Source: an uncultured Flavobacteriaceae bacterium
GTDB taxonomy: Bacteria > Bacteroidota > Bacteroidia > Flavobacteriales > Flavobacteriaceae
Length of the DNA: 64,000 nucleotides
Assembly (NCBI GenBank): GCA_943842625.1
Contig: CALTCK010000002.1
Span: forward strand, 62,001-126,000
Direction: 5' to 3'
This document shows, piece after piece, positions 25,771 through 35,340 of this stretch. The position numbers were made by a program, and so were the translations under genes. Position 1 is the stretch's first letter; every line of letters begins with the position of its first letter. The notes below the pieces were generated by a model, which saw nothing but the letters and a program-made list of their open reading frames with translations, ran no database searches and had not been told where the DNA came from.

Positions 25771-27925
25771 TCATAAAACATTAGAGAGTTTAGAGTTTCC
25801 TGAAGTTCTAAATGAAATTGCATCATTTTCTATTACGGAACTAGGAAAAAAATCTGTTTTATCGATATTGCCTTTTAAAAAATTAGTAGCTATACAACCT
25901 GAATTAGAAAGAATAAAGGAATTTTCAGCTTCACTTAATGGAGAAAACACTATACCTAATCATGGTTTTGAAGCTATAGAAAGAGAATTGTTTTTATTAA
26001 ATATTGAAAATAGTACACTGGAAATTTCAGGATTTAGAAAAATTTTGTCCATTACGGAAACCACTCGTATTTTAATTTCTTTCTTAAAAAAATATGAAAC
26101 ATTTTATATTCACTTAAACGCTTTTTCTCAAAAAATCACCTATTACGCTTCTTTTTCAGCGGAAATTAAAAAAGTTCTCGATAAGTATGGCTTTATGAGA
26201 GACGATGCTTCGCAAGAGCTATCTATGATTAGAAAACGTTTAAAGTTATTAAAAAGCAAAATCAACTCCTCATTTAATAAATCGTTATCTCAATACAATC
26301 AACTAGATTATTTAGATGAAATTAGAGAAACCATTGTAGATAATCGTCGAGTTTTAGCAGTTAAAGCCATGTATCGTAAAAAAATTAATGGTATGGTATT
26401 GGGAACCTCTAAGACGGGTAGTATTGTTTATATGGAACCTCAAAAAACTCTTGAATATGCTAACGAGTTAAGTAATCTACTTTACGAGGAACAAGAAGAA
26501 ATAAAAAAAATACTGAAAAGTTTAACTGAATATCTTCGTCCTAATGCATCAACACTGAAAAATTATCAAGAATATTTGATTGCAATCGATGTATTTTATT
26601 CAAAAGCAAAATTTGCTTTAAAAATTGACGGCGTAATGCCCTTGCTAACTAAAAAAAGAAAGTTATTTCTAAAAGATGCATATCACCCCCTTTTGTTATT
26701 GACAAACAAAAAAAGAAAAGAAAAAACATTTCCTCAAACTATTTCACTGCAAGAGGATAACAGAATAATTGTTATTTCTGGACCTAATGCTGGTGGCAAG
26801 AGTATTACGCTAAAAACCGTTGGATTACTACAATTAATGCTTCAAAGTGGAATATTAGTTCCTTTGGATCCTCAGAGTGAATTTTGTTTTTTTGAAAAAA
26901 TATTAACTGATATTGGGGATAATCAATCGATAGAAAATCAATTAAGCACGTATAGTTATCGCCTTAAAAAAATGAATCAATTTTTAAAAAAATGCAAAGA
27001 GAATTCTTTGTTTTTAATAGATGAATTTGGTACAGGTAGTGATCCTGAATTAGGTGGAGCTTTGGCAGAAATATTTTTAGAAATATTTTATGAACGAAAA
27101 GCATTTGGTGTAATTACGACACATTATGCAAATTTAAAATTATTAGCGAGTGAATTACCTCATGCAACAAACGCTAATATGCAATTTAATAGTAGTACTT
27201 TATTACCGATGTTTCAATTAAATCTTGGTGAAGCTGGAAGTTCATTTACCTTTGAAGTTGCACAAAAAAATGGCATTCCATTTAATCTTATTAATAAAGC
27301 AAAAAAGAAAATTGAAAGCGGTAAAATACGCTTTGATAAAAGTATCGCTAATCTTCAAAAAGAGCGAACAAAGCTCAGGAAAACCTCTGAATCACTAGAA
27401 TCTGAGGAACAAAAGGCAAGAAAAAATAACAAACAATTAGAAGCTACGAATACTAGAATTCAAGATAAATTAGAAAGTTATCAAGAACTTTACGATACCA
27501 ATCAACGTTTGATAAGTTTAGGAAAAAAAATAAGTACGCTTGCGAAGAACTATCATAACAACAAAAAGAAAAAACCATTAATGGATGAACTTTTTAAAAT
27601 AGTAATGGTTGAGAATAGTAAATTAAAGAAAAACAAGCCTAAATTAAAAAAAGATAAAAAGATAATAAACATACAGCAACAGGAAATCAAACAGGAATTA
27701 GAAAAAAAAGTTGCTCTCATTAGAAAGAAGAAAAAAACAGAGAAAGCTGATCAAAAAAAATCTATACCTCTAAAATCTAAAGAAAAACTTAAAATTGGAG
27801 ATAGAGTAAGAATGATGGACGGAAATGCGATAGGAACAATAGATAAATTAGAAAAGAAGAAAGCATTTGTAAATTACGGATCCTTTACAACAAACGTTAA
27901 CATATCCAAATTAGAAAAAATTTAA
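25757..27925 (+). CDS. mutS2: MutS2-type ATPase without Smr domain
   Basis: A 722-residue MutS-family protein. The N-terminal clamp/lever region is helical, with DNRRVLAVKAMYRKKINGMV near 195-214. The ABC-type ATPase has Walker A ISGPNAGGKS near 338-347, FLIDEFGTGSDPELGGAL (Walker B) and a signature/D-loop region. A long Lys/Glu coiled coil follows (about 535-670), then a KOW-like segment (LKIGDRVRMMDGNAIGTID). The protein ends there: the C-terminal Smr nuclease domain of Bacillus-type MutS2 is absent. Relatives act on recombination intermediates or collided ribosomes. Confidence 0.9.
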   Translation: MSTIDHKTLESLEFPEVLNEIASFSITELGKKSVLSILPFKKLVAIQPELERIKEFSASLNGENTIPNHGFEAIERELFLLNIENSTLEISGFRKILSITETTRILISFLKKYETFYIHLNAFSQKITYYASFSAEIKKVLDKYGFMRDDASQELSMIRKRLKLLKSKINSSFNKSLSQYNQLDYLDEIRETIVDNRRVLAVKAMYRKKINGMVLGTSKTGSIVYMEPQKTLEYANELSNLLYEEQEEIKKILKSLTEYLRPNASTLKNYQEYLIAIDVFYSKAKFALKIDGVMPLLTKKRKLFLKDAYHPLLLLTNKKRKEKTFPQTISLQEDNRIIVISGPNAGGKSITLKTVGLLQLMLQSGILVPLDPQSEFCFFEKILTDIGDNQSIENQLSTYSYRLKKMNQFLKKCKENSLFLIDEFGTGSDPELGGALAEIFLEIFYERKAFGVITTHYANLKLLASELPHATNANMQFNSSTLLPMFQLNLGEAGSSFTFEVAQKNGIPFNLINKAKKKIESGKIRFDKSIANLQKERTKLRKTSESLESEEQKARKNNKQLEATNTRIQDKLESYQELYDTNQRLISLGKKISTLAKNYHNNKKKKPLMDELFKIVMVENSKLKKNKPKLKKDKKIINIQQQEIKQELEKKVALIRKKKKTEKADQKKSIPLKSKEKLKIGDRVRMMDGNAIGTIDKLEKKKAFVNYGSFTTNVNISKLEKI

Positions 27926-27928
27926 ATA

Positions 27929-28342
27929 ATGTCAATTTCAAAAAAAAATCCAAAAGTCATCCTTTTTGATGGTGTTTGCAATCTTTGTAATAATTCCGTC
28001 AAATTCATTATTAAAAATGACAAAAGTAATATATTCAAGTTTGCTCCTTTACAAGGTAAATATGGAATAAAAATCCAGAATAGGTACAATATAAACACCA
28101 CAAAAATAAACTCAATTATCCTTATTGATGGCGAAAATATATTCACTAAATCTTCAGCCGCACTTCGCATAGCAAAGGATTTAAGAGCTCCTTTCTTTAT
28201 GTTTTATGTATTTATAATAATACCGGTATTTATTCGAAACTTTGTCTACGATTTCATTGCAAAAAACCGTTACAAATGGTTTGGAAAAATGGAAAGTTGT
28301 ATGATACCATCCAACGAATTAAAGAGCAAATTTTTTGATTAA
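27929..28342 (+). CDS. DCC-family thiol-disulfide oxidoreductase-like protein (DUF393)
   Basis: A 137-residue protein with the family's opening VILFDGVCNLCNNSVKFII (about 9-27), containing the DGxCxxC motif. KFAPLQGKYG follows, and a C-terminal part contains a membrane-like helix (FFMFYVFIIIPVFIRN, about 91-106). It has a thioredoxin-like fold of uncertain function. It is separated by only three bases from mutS2, so probably co-transcribed. Confidence 0.88.
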   Translation: MSISKKNPKVILFDGVCNLCNNSVKFIIKNDKSNIFKFAPLQGKYGIKIQNRYNINTTKINSIILIDGENIFTKSSAALRIAKDLRAPFFMFYVFIIIPVFIRNFVYDFIAKNRYKWFGKMESCMIPSNELKSKFFD

Positions 28343-28391
28343 ATTATTAAAGTTCGTTTCTTTGAACTCATAAAAACTAACTAAAAGAATT

Positions 28392-29210
28392 ATGGGAAAT
28401 ATTAATATTGAAAAATGGAAAGGTTTGTTCTTTGATTACGGAACAGAGTATGGGTTAAAATTACTAGGTGCGTTAATTATATGGATTATTGGATCGTGGA
28501 TTATAAAAAAAATAAAAAGCTTGCTCCAAAAAACAATGAATAGATTTAAGTATGATGAAAGTTTAGAAAAATTTCTGACAAGCTTAATCGTAGGCTCCCT
28601 AAAGGTCATATTAATAATTCTTATTCTAGGGCAATTAGGTGTTGAAACATCATCATTTGCGGCCATTTTAGCTGCTGCTGGTTTAGCAATAGGGCTTGCC
28701 TTACAAGGTTCCCTATCTAATTTTGCAGGTGGAATTTTAATAATGATTTTTAAACCATACAGAATTGGTGACTATATTCAAGCACAAGGAGAATCAGGAA
28801 CGGTAAAAGAAATTGAAATTTTTACTACAAAACTCAATTCAACCGACAATAAAGAAATTATCATTCCAAATGGGGCTATTTCTAACGGCAATATTACTAA
28901 TTTTTCTACTGAAAAAGTAAGAAGAGTTGATGTAAAAATGGGAGTTAGTTATGATGCAGACATCAAACAAACCAAAGAGTTATTAATGAAAATAATGACT
29001 GAAAATCCAAAAATACTAAAAGATCCTGAGCCTTTAATTGTTCTGGGAGAACTTGGAGACAGTTCTGTTAATTTTTTCATGCGATCATGGACGAATACCG
29101 ATGATTACTGGAATGTTTATTTTGAGATTTTAGAAACTAGTAAAATTGAGTTGGATAAAGCAGGTATAGAAATACCTTTTCCACAAATGGATATCCATAC
29201 TAAAAATTAA
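28392..29210 (+). CDS. Small-conductance mechanosensitive channel, MscS family
   Basis: A 272-residue inner-membrane channel that opens on osmotic downshock. There are three membrane helices: about 19-37, 59-80 and the pore-lining TM3 (AAAGLAIGLALQGSLSNFAGG, split here across residues 93-114). The beta domain has FKPYRIGDYI and IIIPNGAISNGNITNFS, and the C-terminal alpha/beta domain ends at residue 272. The size matches E. coli MscS (286). It has its own leader 49 bases after the DCC gene and is followed by a strong terminator. Confidence 0.95.
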   Translation: MGNINIEKWKGLFFDYGTEYGLKLLGALIIWIIGSWIIKKIKSLLQKTMNRFKYDESLEKFLTSLIVGSLKVILIILILGQLGVETSSFAAILAAAGLAIGLALQGSLSNFAGGILIMIFKPYRIGDYIQAQGESGTVKEIEIFTTKLNSTDNKEIIIPNGAISNGNITNFSTEKVRRVDVKMGVSYDADIKQTKELLMKIMTENPKILKDPEPLIVLGELGDSSVNFFMRSWTNTDDYWNVYFEILETSKIELDKAGIEIPFPQMDIHTKN

Positions 29211-29233
29211 TTTTAGTTCAATTGATAAAAAAC

Positions 29234-29262
29234 CGAAAGCAGGAAGCTGTTTTCGTTTTTTT
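29234..29262 (+). terminator. Rho-independent terminator after the MscS gene
   Basis: CGAAAGCAG (29234-29242), loop GAAG, then CTGTTTTCG (29247-29255) form a 9-bp stem with one G-U pair, followed by seven T. It lies between the convergent channel and symporter genes, and the A-rich upstream flank suggests it may act in both directions. Confidence 0.8.
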
Positions 29263-29280
29263 ATTAAAATATTTACGAAT

Positions 29281-30582
29281 CTACTGGTCGTAATCATCGT
29301 CCCAATCTTTTATTTTTGGATCACTTAATTTTCCTACAGAATTTGCTACCAACATGGATACCATAGCATCACCAGTTACATTTACGGTTGTCCTACACAT
29401 ATCTAAGGGTCTATCTACAGCAAAAATTAATGCTAACCCAGCTTCAGGGATACCAGCATAACCCAAAACTCCAACTAACATAACCATACCTGCTCCTGGA
29501 ACTGCAGCGGAACCAATGGATGCAAGAGTAGCAGTTGCTATAATTCCTAGCTGAGTACTTAGAGATAAATCCATACCAAAAGCTTGTGCTATAAATACTG
29601 CCGCTACTGCTTGATATAAGCTAGTCCCATCCATATTGATAGTCGCTCCAATAGGTAACACAAAACTAGCAACTTCCTCCTCTACCCCCAGGTGCTCGGT
29701 TACTCTTTCCATTGTTACAGGTAAAGTTGCCGCACTGGAACTTGTTGAAAAAGCTAATAATTGTGCTGGGGATATTCCATTTATAAAAAAACTAGGTTTC
29801 TTTTTTGTGTAAAGTGATACTATAAGTATATAAATTATGATCATTACTATTAGGCCTAAAACAACAGTAATAGCGTACCAACCCAAAGCTTTGAATAAAT
29901 CAATACTGGGAGACTCTACTACTAGAGAGGCTAACAATGCAAAAACACCATAGGGAGAAGCTAACATAATTAAATCTACCATTTTCAAAATTATTTCATT
30001 GAAACCATCAAAAAATTTCTTTACGGTCACTCCTTTTTCCTCTGGTATCAATATAAGGGCAATACCAAAAAAAACAGCAAAGAAGATTACTTGTAGCATG
30101 TTTCGATTGCTGGTAGCAGCTTCAAAAATATTAGAAGGAACTAAATCCTCAAGTGCTTGTAGAGGTCCAGATTCTTTTTGTTTAATTGCAGTCTCTTGGT
30201 ATTTTTGAGTACTTCCGGAGTAATTCTCAACCATTTCAATTCTTGTTTGTTCAGAAATTGTTTTTCCAGGACCAATGGTATTCACTAATATTAACCCGAT
30301 AGAAACAGCAATAACGGTAGTCATTATATAAATAATAATCGTTCTGGTACCCATCTTAGATAATTTAGAGATGTCCTTTAAATCAGATACTCCTTTTATA
30401 AGGGCTGCTAGTATCAATGGAATCGCAATTAACTTCAGGGAATTAATAAATATTTTACCAAAAGGCTTGATCCAATCTTGAACCATTTGCATACCTCCGT
30501 CAATTAAAGTCATTAAAAGTCCTACAATAACTCCTAAAGCCATTCCTAATAATATTTTCCAATGTAATGCTAATTTTTTCAT
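29281..30582 (-). CDS. Dicarboxylate/amino acid:cation symporter (DAACS/SLC1 family)
   Basis: A 433-residue glutamate/aspartate/C4-dicarboxylate transporter using Na+ or H+. Family motifs: the serine-rich re-entrant loop AFSTSSSAATLPVTM (about 270-284), GATINMDGTSLYQAV in TM7 (about 307-321), and the C-terminal AVDRPLDMCRTTVNVTGDA (about 387-405). These match GltPh-type transporters. The DRPLDMCRTTVNV form suggests an acidic substrate. The gene ends beside the bidirectional-looking terminator. Confidence 0.92.
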   Translation of the reverse strand: MKKLALHWKILLGMALGVIVGLLMTLIDGGMQMVQDWIKPFGKIFINSLKLIAIPLILAALIKGVSDLKDISKLSKMGTRTIIIYIMTTVIAVSIGLILVNTIGPGKTISEQTRIEMVENYSGSTQKYQETAIKQKESGPLQALEDLVPSNIFEAATSNRNMLQVIFFAVFFGIALILIPEEKGVTVKKFFDGFNEIILKMVDLIMLASPYGVFALLASLVVESPSIDLFKALGWYAITVVLGLIVMIIIYILIVSLYTKKKPSFFINGISPAQLLAFSTSSSAATLPVTMERVTEHLGVEEEVASFVLPIGATINMDGTSLYQAVAAVFIAQAFGMDLSLSTQLGIIATATLASIGSAAVPGAGMVMLVGVLGYAGIPEAGLALIFAVDRPLDMCRTTVNVTGDAMVSMLVANSVGKLSDPKIKDWDDDYDQ

Positions 30583-30627
30583 ATTGATATCCGAAAAGTC
30601 AGAAGGCTGTTTAAATATTAAAAATTA

Positions 30628-31692
30628 TTAAATTTTATTTGTTTTATTAATTAATATAAAATCCGCTAAAACTAAAGCCGCCATAGCTTCCACTATTGGA
30701 ACAGCTCTAGGAACTACACAGGGGTCGTGACGACCCTTTCCTTTCATTTTTACAAGATTCCCTTGGTTATCTAAAGTTTCTTGTTTTTGAATTAAAGTTG
30801 CAACTGGTTTAAAAGCTACACGAAAGTAAATATCCATGCCATTACTAATTCCGCCTTGAATTCCACCAGATAAGTTTGTTTTTGTAGATCCATCGTTATT
30901 AAAAAGATCATTATGTTCGCTTCCCTTCATAGAAGTAGCACAAAAACCTGAACCATATTCAAATCCTTTAACAGCATTAATAGACAACATAGCCTTTCCT
31001 AGTTGAGCATGAAGTTTGTCAAATACGGGTTCTCCTAATCCAATTGGCACATTTTGAAGCACACACATAACAGTCCCTCCAAGCGTATCACCGGTTTTTT
31101 TAACTTCTTCAATATTTTGAATCATTTTGTCGGCAATTTTCAAATCTGGGCAACGAACAATTGTAGTTTCGATTTGATCAAAATCTAATTCCTGATATGG
31201 TTTATCTATAAATATTTTACCAACAGAAGAAACAAATGCAGTGATTTTAATTTCTTTGATTAGTTGTTTAGCGATAGCACCAGCTAAAACTCGACAAGCG
31301 GTCTCTCGAGCTGAAGCTCTTCCTCCTCCTCTATAATCACGATGACCAAATTTTTTTTCGAAAGTAAAATCTGCATGGGAAGGTCGATATAAATCTCTGA
31401 TATGTGAATAATCCTTTGACTTTTGATTGGTGTTTTCAATGATAAAAGCAAGTGGCGTACCCGTAGTTTTACCCTCGAAAATACCTGATAAAAATTTAAC
31501 ATCGTCCGGTTCTTTTCTTTGAGTGGTAATCTTTGATTGTCCTGGCATTCTTCGGATCATTTCCTTTTTTAAGGATTTAAAGTCGATTTTAAGCCCAGCC
31601 GGGCAACCATCAATAACTCCACCTATAGCTGTTCCATGGGATTCGCCAAATGTTGTAAGTTTAAAAAGAGTTCCAAAGGAATTACCTGCCAT
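30628..31692 (-). CDS. aroC: Chorismate synthase
   Basis: Last step of the shikimate pathway: converts 5-enolpyruvylshikimate 3-phosphate to chorismate with reduced FMN. The 354-residue protein starts at ATG 31692 with [20 protein letters not shown]. Signatures [25 protein letters not shown] and [16 protein letters not shown] are intact. Fifteen additional in-frame codons upstream are promoter sequence, not protein. It has a clear promoter and is divergent from the lipoprotein at 31805. Confidence 0.97.
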   Translation of the reverse strand: MAGNSFGTLFKLTTFGESHGTAIGGVIDGCPAGLKIDFKSLKKEMIRRMPGQSKITTQRKEPDDVKFLSGIFEGKTTGTPLAFIIENTNQKSKDYSHIRDLYRPSHADFTFEKKFGHRDYRGGGRASARETACRVLAGAIAKQLIKEIKITAFVSSVGKIFIDKPYQELDFDQIETTIVRCPDLKIADKMIQNIEEVKKTGDTLGGTVMCVLQNVPIGLGEPVFDKLHAQLGKAMLSINAVKGFEYGSGFCATSMKGSEHNDLFNNDGSTKTNLSGGIQGGISNGMDIYFRVAFKPVATLIQKQETLDNQGNLVKMKGKGRHDPCVVPRAVPIVEAMAALVLADFILINKTNKI

Positions 31693-31706
31693 AAATTGGT
31701 TTTCAA

Positions 31707-31738
31707 CAAATGTAAATTTTATAATCAGAATAACCAAA
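31707..31738 (-). promoter_or_regulatory. aroC promoter
   Basis: TTTG (31738-31735 on the minus strand), a 20-base spacer and TACATTTG (31714-31707) match the Bacteroidota consensus in both boxes. The -7 box ends 14 bases before the aroC ATG, which fixes the start at 31692. Confidence 0.75.
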
Positions 31739-31804
31739 ATCCAATTAAATTGTTATCCACTAATCTTAGTTCAATTTTACTATATTCGTAAAAAATTTTA
31801 TCAA

Positions 31805-32617
31805 ATGAAAAAATTAACTTTTACACTTTTAGCGCTGTTAATTATATCTTGTTCTAGTAGTGACGATAATAATAACGAAATTATCATCCCTGAGTCTTTC
31901 GACTATTTTCCTTTAAATGTTGGTTCTTCGTGGACTTATGACAATCAAGATTCAGAGCAAGAAAACACAAGAGATTCGATATTTATATCAGAAATTGAAG
32001 TCATTAATGATATAAATTACTATCAGTTTAGCGCTTTACCGCCTGTATCTGGCTTTATGACAACTATACTATCTCAAAGTATTTTAAGAAAGAATAATAA
32101 AGTATTATTATTGAATGGTGAGTTTGGCACCCCTCCTGTTGAAGGATTTCCTGAAATTTCAATTCCACTTGTTGATTTAATAATGTATGATTTGGATGAA
32201 AATAACAATTCGCTGTTGAGTGAGTTTTCAGGAGAAATTATACAAGTAATTGAAAACATTCCTATAAAAATTGGGTATACAATCACTACAGTACAAGGAG
32301 AAATTTTTGAAGATGGTTTTGGTGATTATACAAATTCGAACGTTTTAAGCTCCAAAATCAACATCAACCTTTCAATTGTTGCTGAGTATGAAATTCTTGG
32401 AACTGTTCTAGATTTACCAATACTACAATCGCAAGATGTCATTAGAACCACCAATTATTTTGCAGATGGAATTGGAATGATTTACAGTGATACTCAAGTA
32501 GAATATGAATTAGAAGATTTAAGTATCCTTGAAACACTTGGAATAACATTGCCCTTTCCAAGTGAAGATTCCAGTAATTCGTCTCAGAACTTAGATACTT
32601 ATAACTTAGAAAATTAA
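31805..32617 (+). CDS. Predicted surface lipoprotein of unknown function
   Basis: A 270-residue protein with a lipoprotein signal: MKKLTFTLLALLIISC, Cys at residue 16. The residues after Cys (SSSDDNNNE) are acidic and resemble the flavobacterial lipoprotein export signal (S-D-D type), so it may be displayed on the cell surface. The mature part is a single domain rich in beta structure opening FDYFPLNVGSSWTYDNQ, a pattern seen in many Bacteroidota lipoproteins. Function is unknown. I use ATG 31805 because the long in-frame upstream extension is antisense to aroC. Confidence 0.75.
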   Translation: MKKLTFTLLALLIISCSSSDDNNNEIIIPESFDYFPLNVGSSWTYDNQDSEQENTRDSIFISEIEVINDINYYQFSALPPVSGFMTTILSQSILRKNNKVLLLNGEFGTPPVEGFPEISIPLVDLIMYDLDENNNSLLSEFSGEIIQVIENIPIKIGYTITTVQGEIFEDGFGDYTNSNVLSSKININLSIVAEYEILGTVLDLPILQSQDVIRTTNYFADGIGMIYSDTQVEYELEDLSILETLGITLPFPSEDSSNSSQNLDTYNLEN

Positions 32618-32633
32618 TTAAACTAACGTTAAC

Positions 32634-34334
32634 TTGAAATCTAATTTAGATAAAGCTAAGTTGCTACAAGGTTTTAAAAAAATTCTTGGGGAAAAATATA
32701 TTCTTACTTCAGAATCAAGTAAATATGCTCACCGAAAAGGATACCGATACGGAATAGGTGAAGCATTTGCGGTTGTTAAGCCAGGTAATTTAATAGAATA
32801 CTGGAAAGTTTTAGAACTTTGTGTTGATGCAGGCTTTATAGTTATTATGCAAGCAGCGAATACAGGTTTAACTGGTGGTTCTACACCGTATGGCACTAAT
32901 TATGATCGCCCCATAGTGATCCTAAATACCATGCGTATCGATGACATTCATTTTATTGATGAGGGGAAACAGATTATTGCTTTACCAGGAAGTACGCTAT
33001 TTGATCTTGAAAATAAATTAGCACCTATTGGACGTGAGCCTCATTCAGTAATTGGATCAACATCCATAGGAGCTTCCATTGTAGGTGGTGTATGTAATAA
33101 TTCAGGAGGATCTTTAATTCAAAGAGGTCCAGCTTATACGGAACTATCCATTTATGCGCAAGTAAATGATAAAGGAGAACTTAAGTTGATTAATGATTTA
33201 GGTATCGAACTTGGTAGTTCACCTGAGGAAATATTAACTAATTTACAAGAAAAAAATTATACTTCAAATCAGGTTCAATTTCCTGATAAGTTAGCTTCCG
33301 ATAATGAATATGAAAAACGCTTAAGAGCCATTGATCAGAATACGCCTGCAAGATTTAATGCTGATAAAAGACGTTTGTATGGTGTCTCTGGTTCCGCTGG
33401 GAAAGTTGCGGTATTTGCTGTTCGCCTTGACACCTATCCCGCTGCAAAAAAAAATAAAGTATTTTATATTGGAACCAATGAACCAGATGTTTTATGGAAA
33501 ATGCGTCGTGACATACTTTCTAATTTTAAGAATATTCCTACAACTGGAGATTATTTACATCGCGCTTGTTACGATGCTACCAAAAAATACAGTAAGGATA
33601 ATTTTATAGTAATTGATCAACTAGGAACTAGTTTTATTCCCAAATTATTTGCCCTGAAACGTAAAGTGGATCTTATAGCTGGAAGATTTAAGTTTATGCC
33701 AGATAAATTTTCAGACCGATTGATGCAATTTTTAAGTAAATTTTGGCCCAATCATTTACCACGCCGTATGGAAGAGTTTCGTGATTTATACGAGCATCAT
33801 TGGATTATTGAAACCGCAGATGAAGCAATTGATGAATCAAGAAAATATTTTGAAGATTTTTTTAAAAAACACGAGGGTGATTTTTTTGAATGCACTGATA
33901 AAGAAGGAAAAAAAGCGGTGTTACATCGGTTTGTAGCAGGAAGTGCTATTGGACGTTATCATGCAATTCATCAAAAAGAAGTTGGATCAATGATGTCTAT
34001 TGACGTGGCATTTCCAAGAAATGAAAAAAAATGGTTTGAAAACTTACCCACAGAGATTGAAGATCAATTGGAGATAAAACTTCATTATGGACATTTATTT
34101 TGTCACGTATTCCATCAAAACTATATCGTTAAAAAAGATGTCAATTCCAAAGCTCTAAAAAGTAAACTCTTGAAAATTTTTGATCAGAGAGGAGCTGAAT
34201 ATCCTGCAGAACATAACGTCGGACATGAATATTCTGCTAAACCTGTATTAATAAATTTTTATAAGGAATTAGATCCAACAAATGTTTTTAATACAGGTAT
34301 TGGAAATACTAGTAAACTCAAATACTGGAAATAG
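32634..34334 (+). CDS. dld: Quinone-dependent D-lactate dehydrogenase
   Basis: A peripheral membrane FAD enzyme that oxidises D-lactate to pyruvate and passes electrons to quinone. The 566-residue length is close to E. coli Dld. The N-terminal PCMH-type FAD domain shows ANTGLTGGSTPYG (about 75-87), IALPGSTLFDLE and IGSTSIGASIVGGVCNNSGG (about 141-160). The C-terminal membrane-binding cap includes FCHVFHQNYIVKK and a final EYPAEHNVGHEY with catalytic-type His residues. The start is TTG at 32634, sixteen bases after the lipoprotein stop. Confidence 0.93.
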   Translation: MKSNLDKAKLLQGFKKILGEKYILTSESSKYAHRKGYRYGIGEAFAVVKPGNLIEYWKVLELCVDAGFIVIMQAANTGLTGGSTPYGTNYDRPIVILNTMRIDDIHFIDEGKQIIALPGSTLFDLENKLAPIGREPHSVIGSTSIGASIVGGVCNNSGGSLIQRGPAYTELSIYAQVNDKGELKLINDLGIELGSSPEEILTNLQEKNYTSNQVQFPDKLASDNEYEKRLRAIDQNTPARFNADKRRLYGVSGSAGKVAVFAVRLDTYPAAKKNKVFYIGTNEPDVLWKMRRDILSNFKNIPTTGDYLHRACYDATKKYSKDNFIVIDQLGTSFIPKLFALKRKVDLIAGRFKFMPDKFSDRLMQFLSKFWPNHLPRRMEEFRDLYEHHWIIETADEAIDESRKYFEDFFKKHEGDFFECTDKEGKKAVLHRFVAGSAIGRYHAIHQKEVGSMMSIDVAFPRNEKKWFENLPTEIEDQLEIKLHYGHLFCHVFHQNYIVKKDVNSKALKSKLLKIFDQRGAEYPAEHNVGHEYSAKPVLINFYKELDPTNVFNTGIGNTSKLKYWK

Positions 34335-34363
34335 CCCCTACTATACTAAGAAAATTCTATATA

Positions 34364-35215
34364 TTAAAGTTTGTGAGCGTAGCCTATTGAAAAAATAACT
34401 CCTCCAATACTACTCTCTCCATATTGATCATTAATTTGTATGGAGTTAAATCCATAGGAAGCTCTTGCATCAAAAAATAATTCACTGCTTGCATTCAGAC
34501 TTTTACTAAGTCCAATTGCTAAAGTTCCACCAAAATTAACTGTTTTTAAATCGTCCTTAATATCAGTGCTTGCTCCGACAGGTGTAGGAGGCAATTCAGT
34601 ATAAGGAGGAAGTCCATCTGGTCCAGGTAGAAAAATAGGATTGGTACCATCACTATTTAAATAAAATTGACTAGTTCCATCAGTAACTTGATTGGCATTA
34701 ATTAAAACACCTACATAAGGTCCGACAGCCACAGAGAATCGAATGTTATTACCCCAACCAAACTTAACTAAAGCTGGAACTTCGATATAACTGAGCTCAG
34801 ACTTACTATCATAGGTAGCGTATAAAGGATTTTCATTTGTAATTGGAGGTAGACCTATAAAAGGAAAAAACATATTTAGTTGATCAGTCAATTCATCACT
34901 TAATATAGGCTGCAAACCATTTCTTTCTCCACCTCTTTGGGTATAGTTAAACTCTGTTTGCATCGATATTAGTTCACTTAATTTAAACTCGAAGACCAAA
35001 CCAAAATCAATTCCTGTTATTGATTCAAAATCCTCGGTGTAAATGTTTTCAGATTTACTAGATAAATTGCCTAAACTGTAACCTATCTTGGCTCCAATTT
35101 TTACTTCCGAATCTGGAGTTGTTGAAGCAACTTCCTCGGTGTTTTCTTGTGCAAAACCAGCGGTACCAAAACCTATTAATAATAGGTATAAAAGGCTTTT
35201 TTTAATAAGTGTCAT
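34364..35215 (-). CDS. Outer-membrane beta-barrel protein (PorT/OmpW-like)
   Basis: A 283-residue protein with a signal peptide (SLLYLLLIGFGTAGFAQ, cleavage near residue 22). The mature protein has alternating strands typical of an eight-stranded barrel: VKIGAKIGYSLGNLS, MQTEFNYTQRGG, PALVKFGWGNNIRFSVAVGPYVG, and a final GGVIFSIGYAHKL ending in the aromatic/hydrophobic pattern for Bam recognition. It belongs to the PorT-family barrel group (DUF-type OMP_b-brl); function is unknown. It is convergent with dld. Confidence 0.8.
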   Translation of the reverse strand: MTLIKKSLLYLLLIGFGTAGFAQENTEEVASTTPDSEVKIGAKIGYSLGNLSSKSENIYTEDFESITGIDFGLVFEFKLSELISMQTEFNYTQRGGERNGLQPILSDELTDQLNMFFPFIGLPPITNENPLYATYDSKSELSYIEVPALVKFGWGNNIRFSVAVGPYVGVLINANQVTDGTSQFYLNSDGTNPIFLPGPDGLPPYTELPPTPVGASTDIKDDLKTVNFGGTLAIGLSKSLNASSELFFDARASYGFNSIQINDQYGESSIGGVIFSIGYAHKL

Positions 35216-35340
35216 AGTTGTTTTTGTTTGATTATTTAAATCGAAAGTACTATTTTTTTTAATAATTAAATAAACTAAAAAAAACTTTTACTAAAATTTA
35301 TATAAAAATCAATAGCTAAAAATCTAATTTTAAAAGCTAC

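Noticed and set aside
31523-31804. N-terminal extension of the lipoprotein frame
   Set aside because: It is antisense to aroC and covers the aroC promoter; a lipoprotein signal at 31805 gives a clear start.
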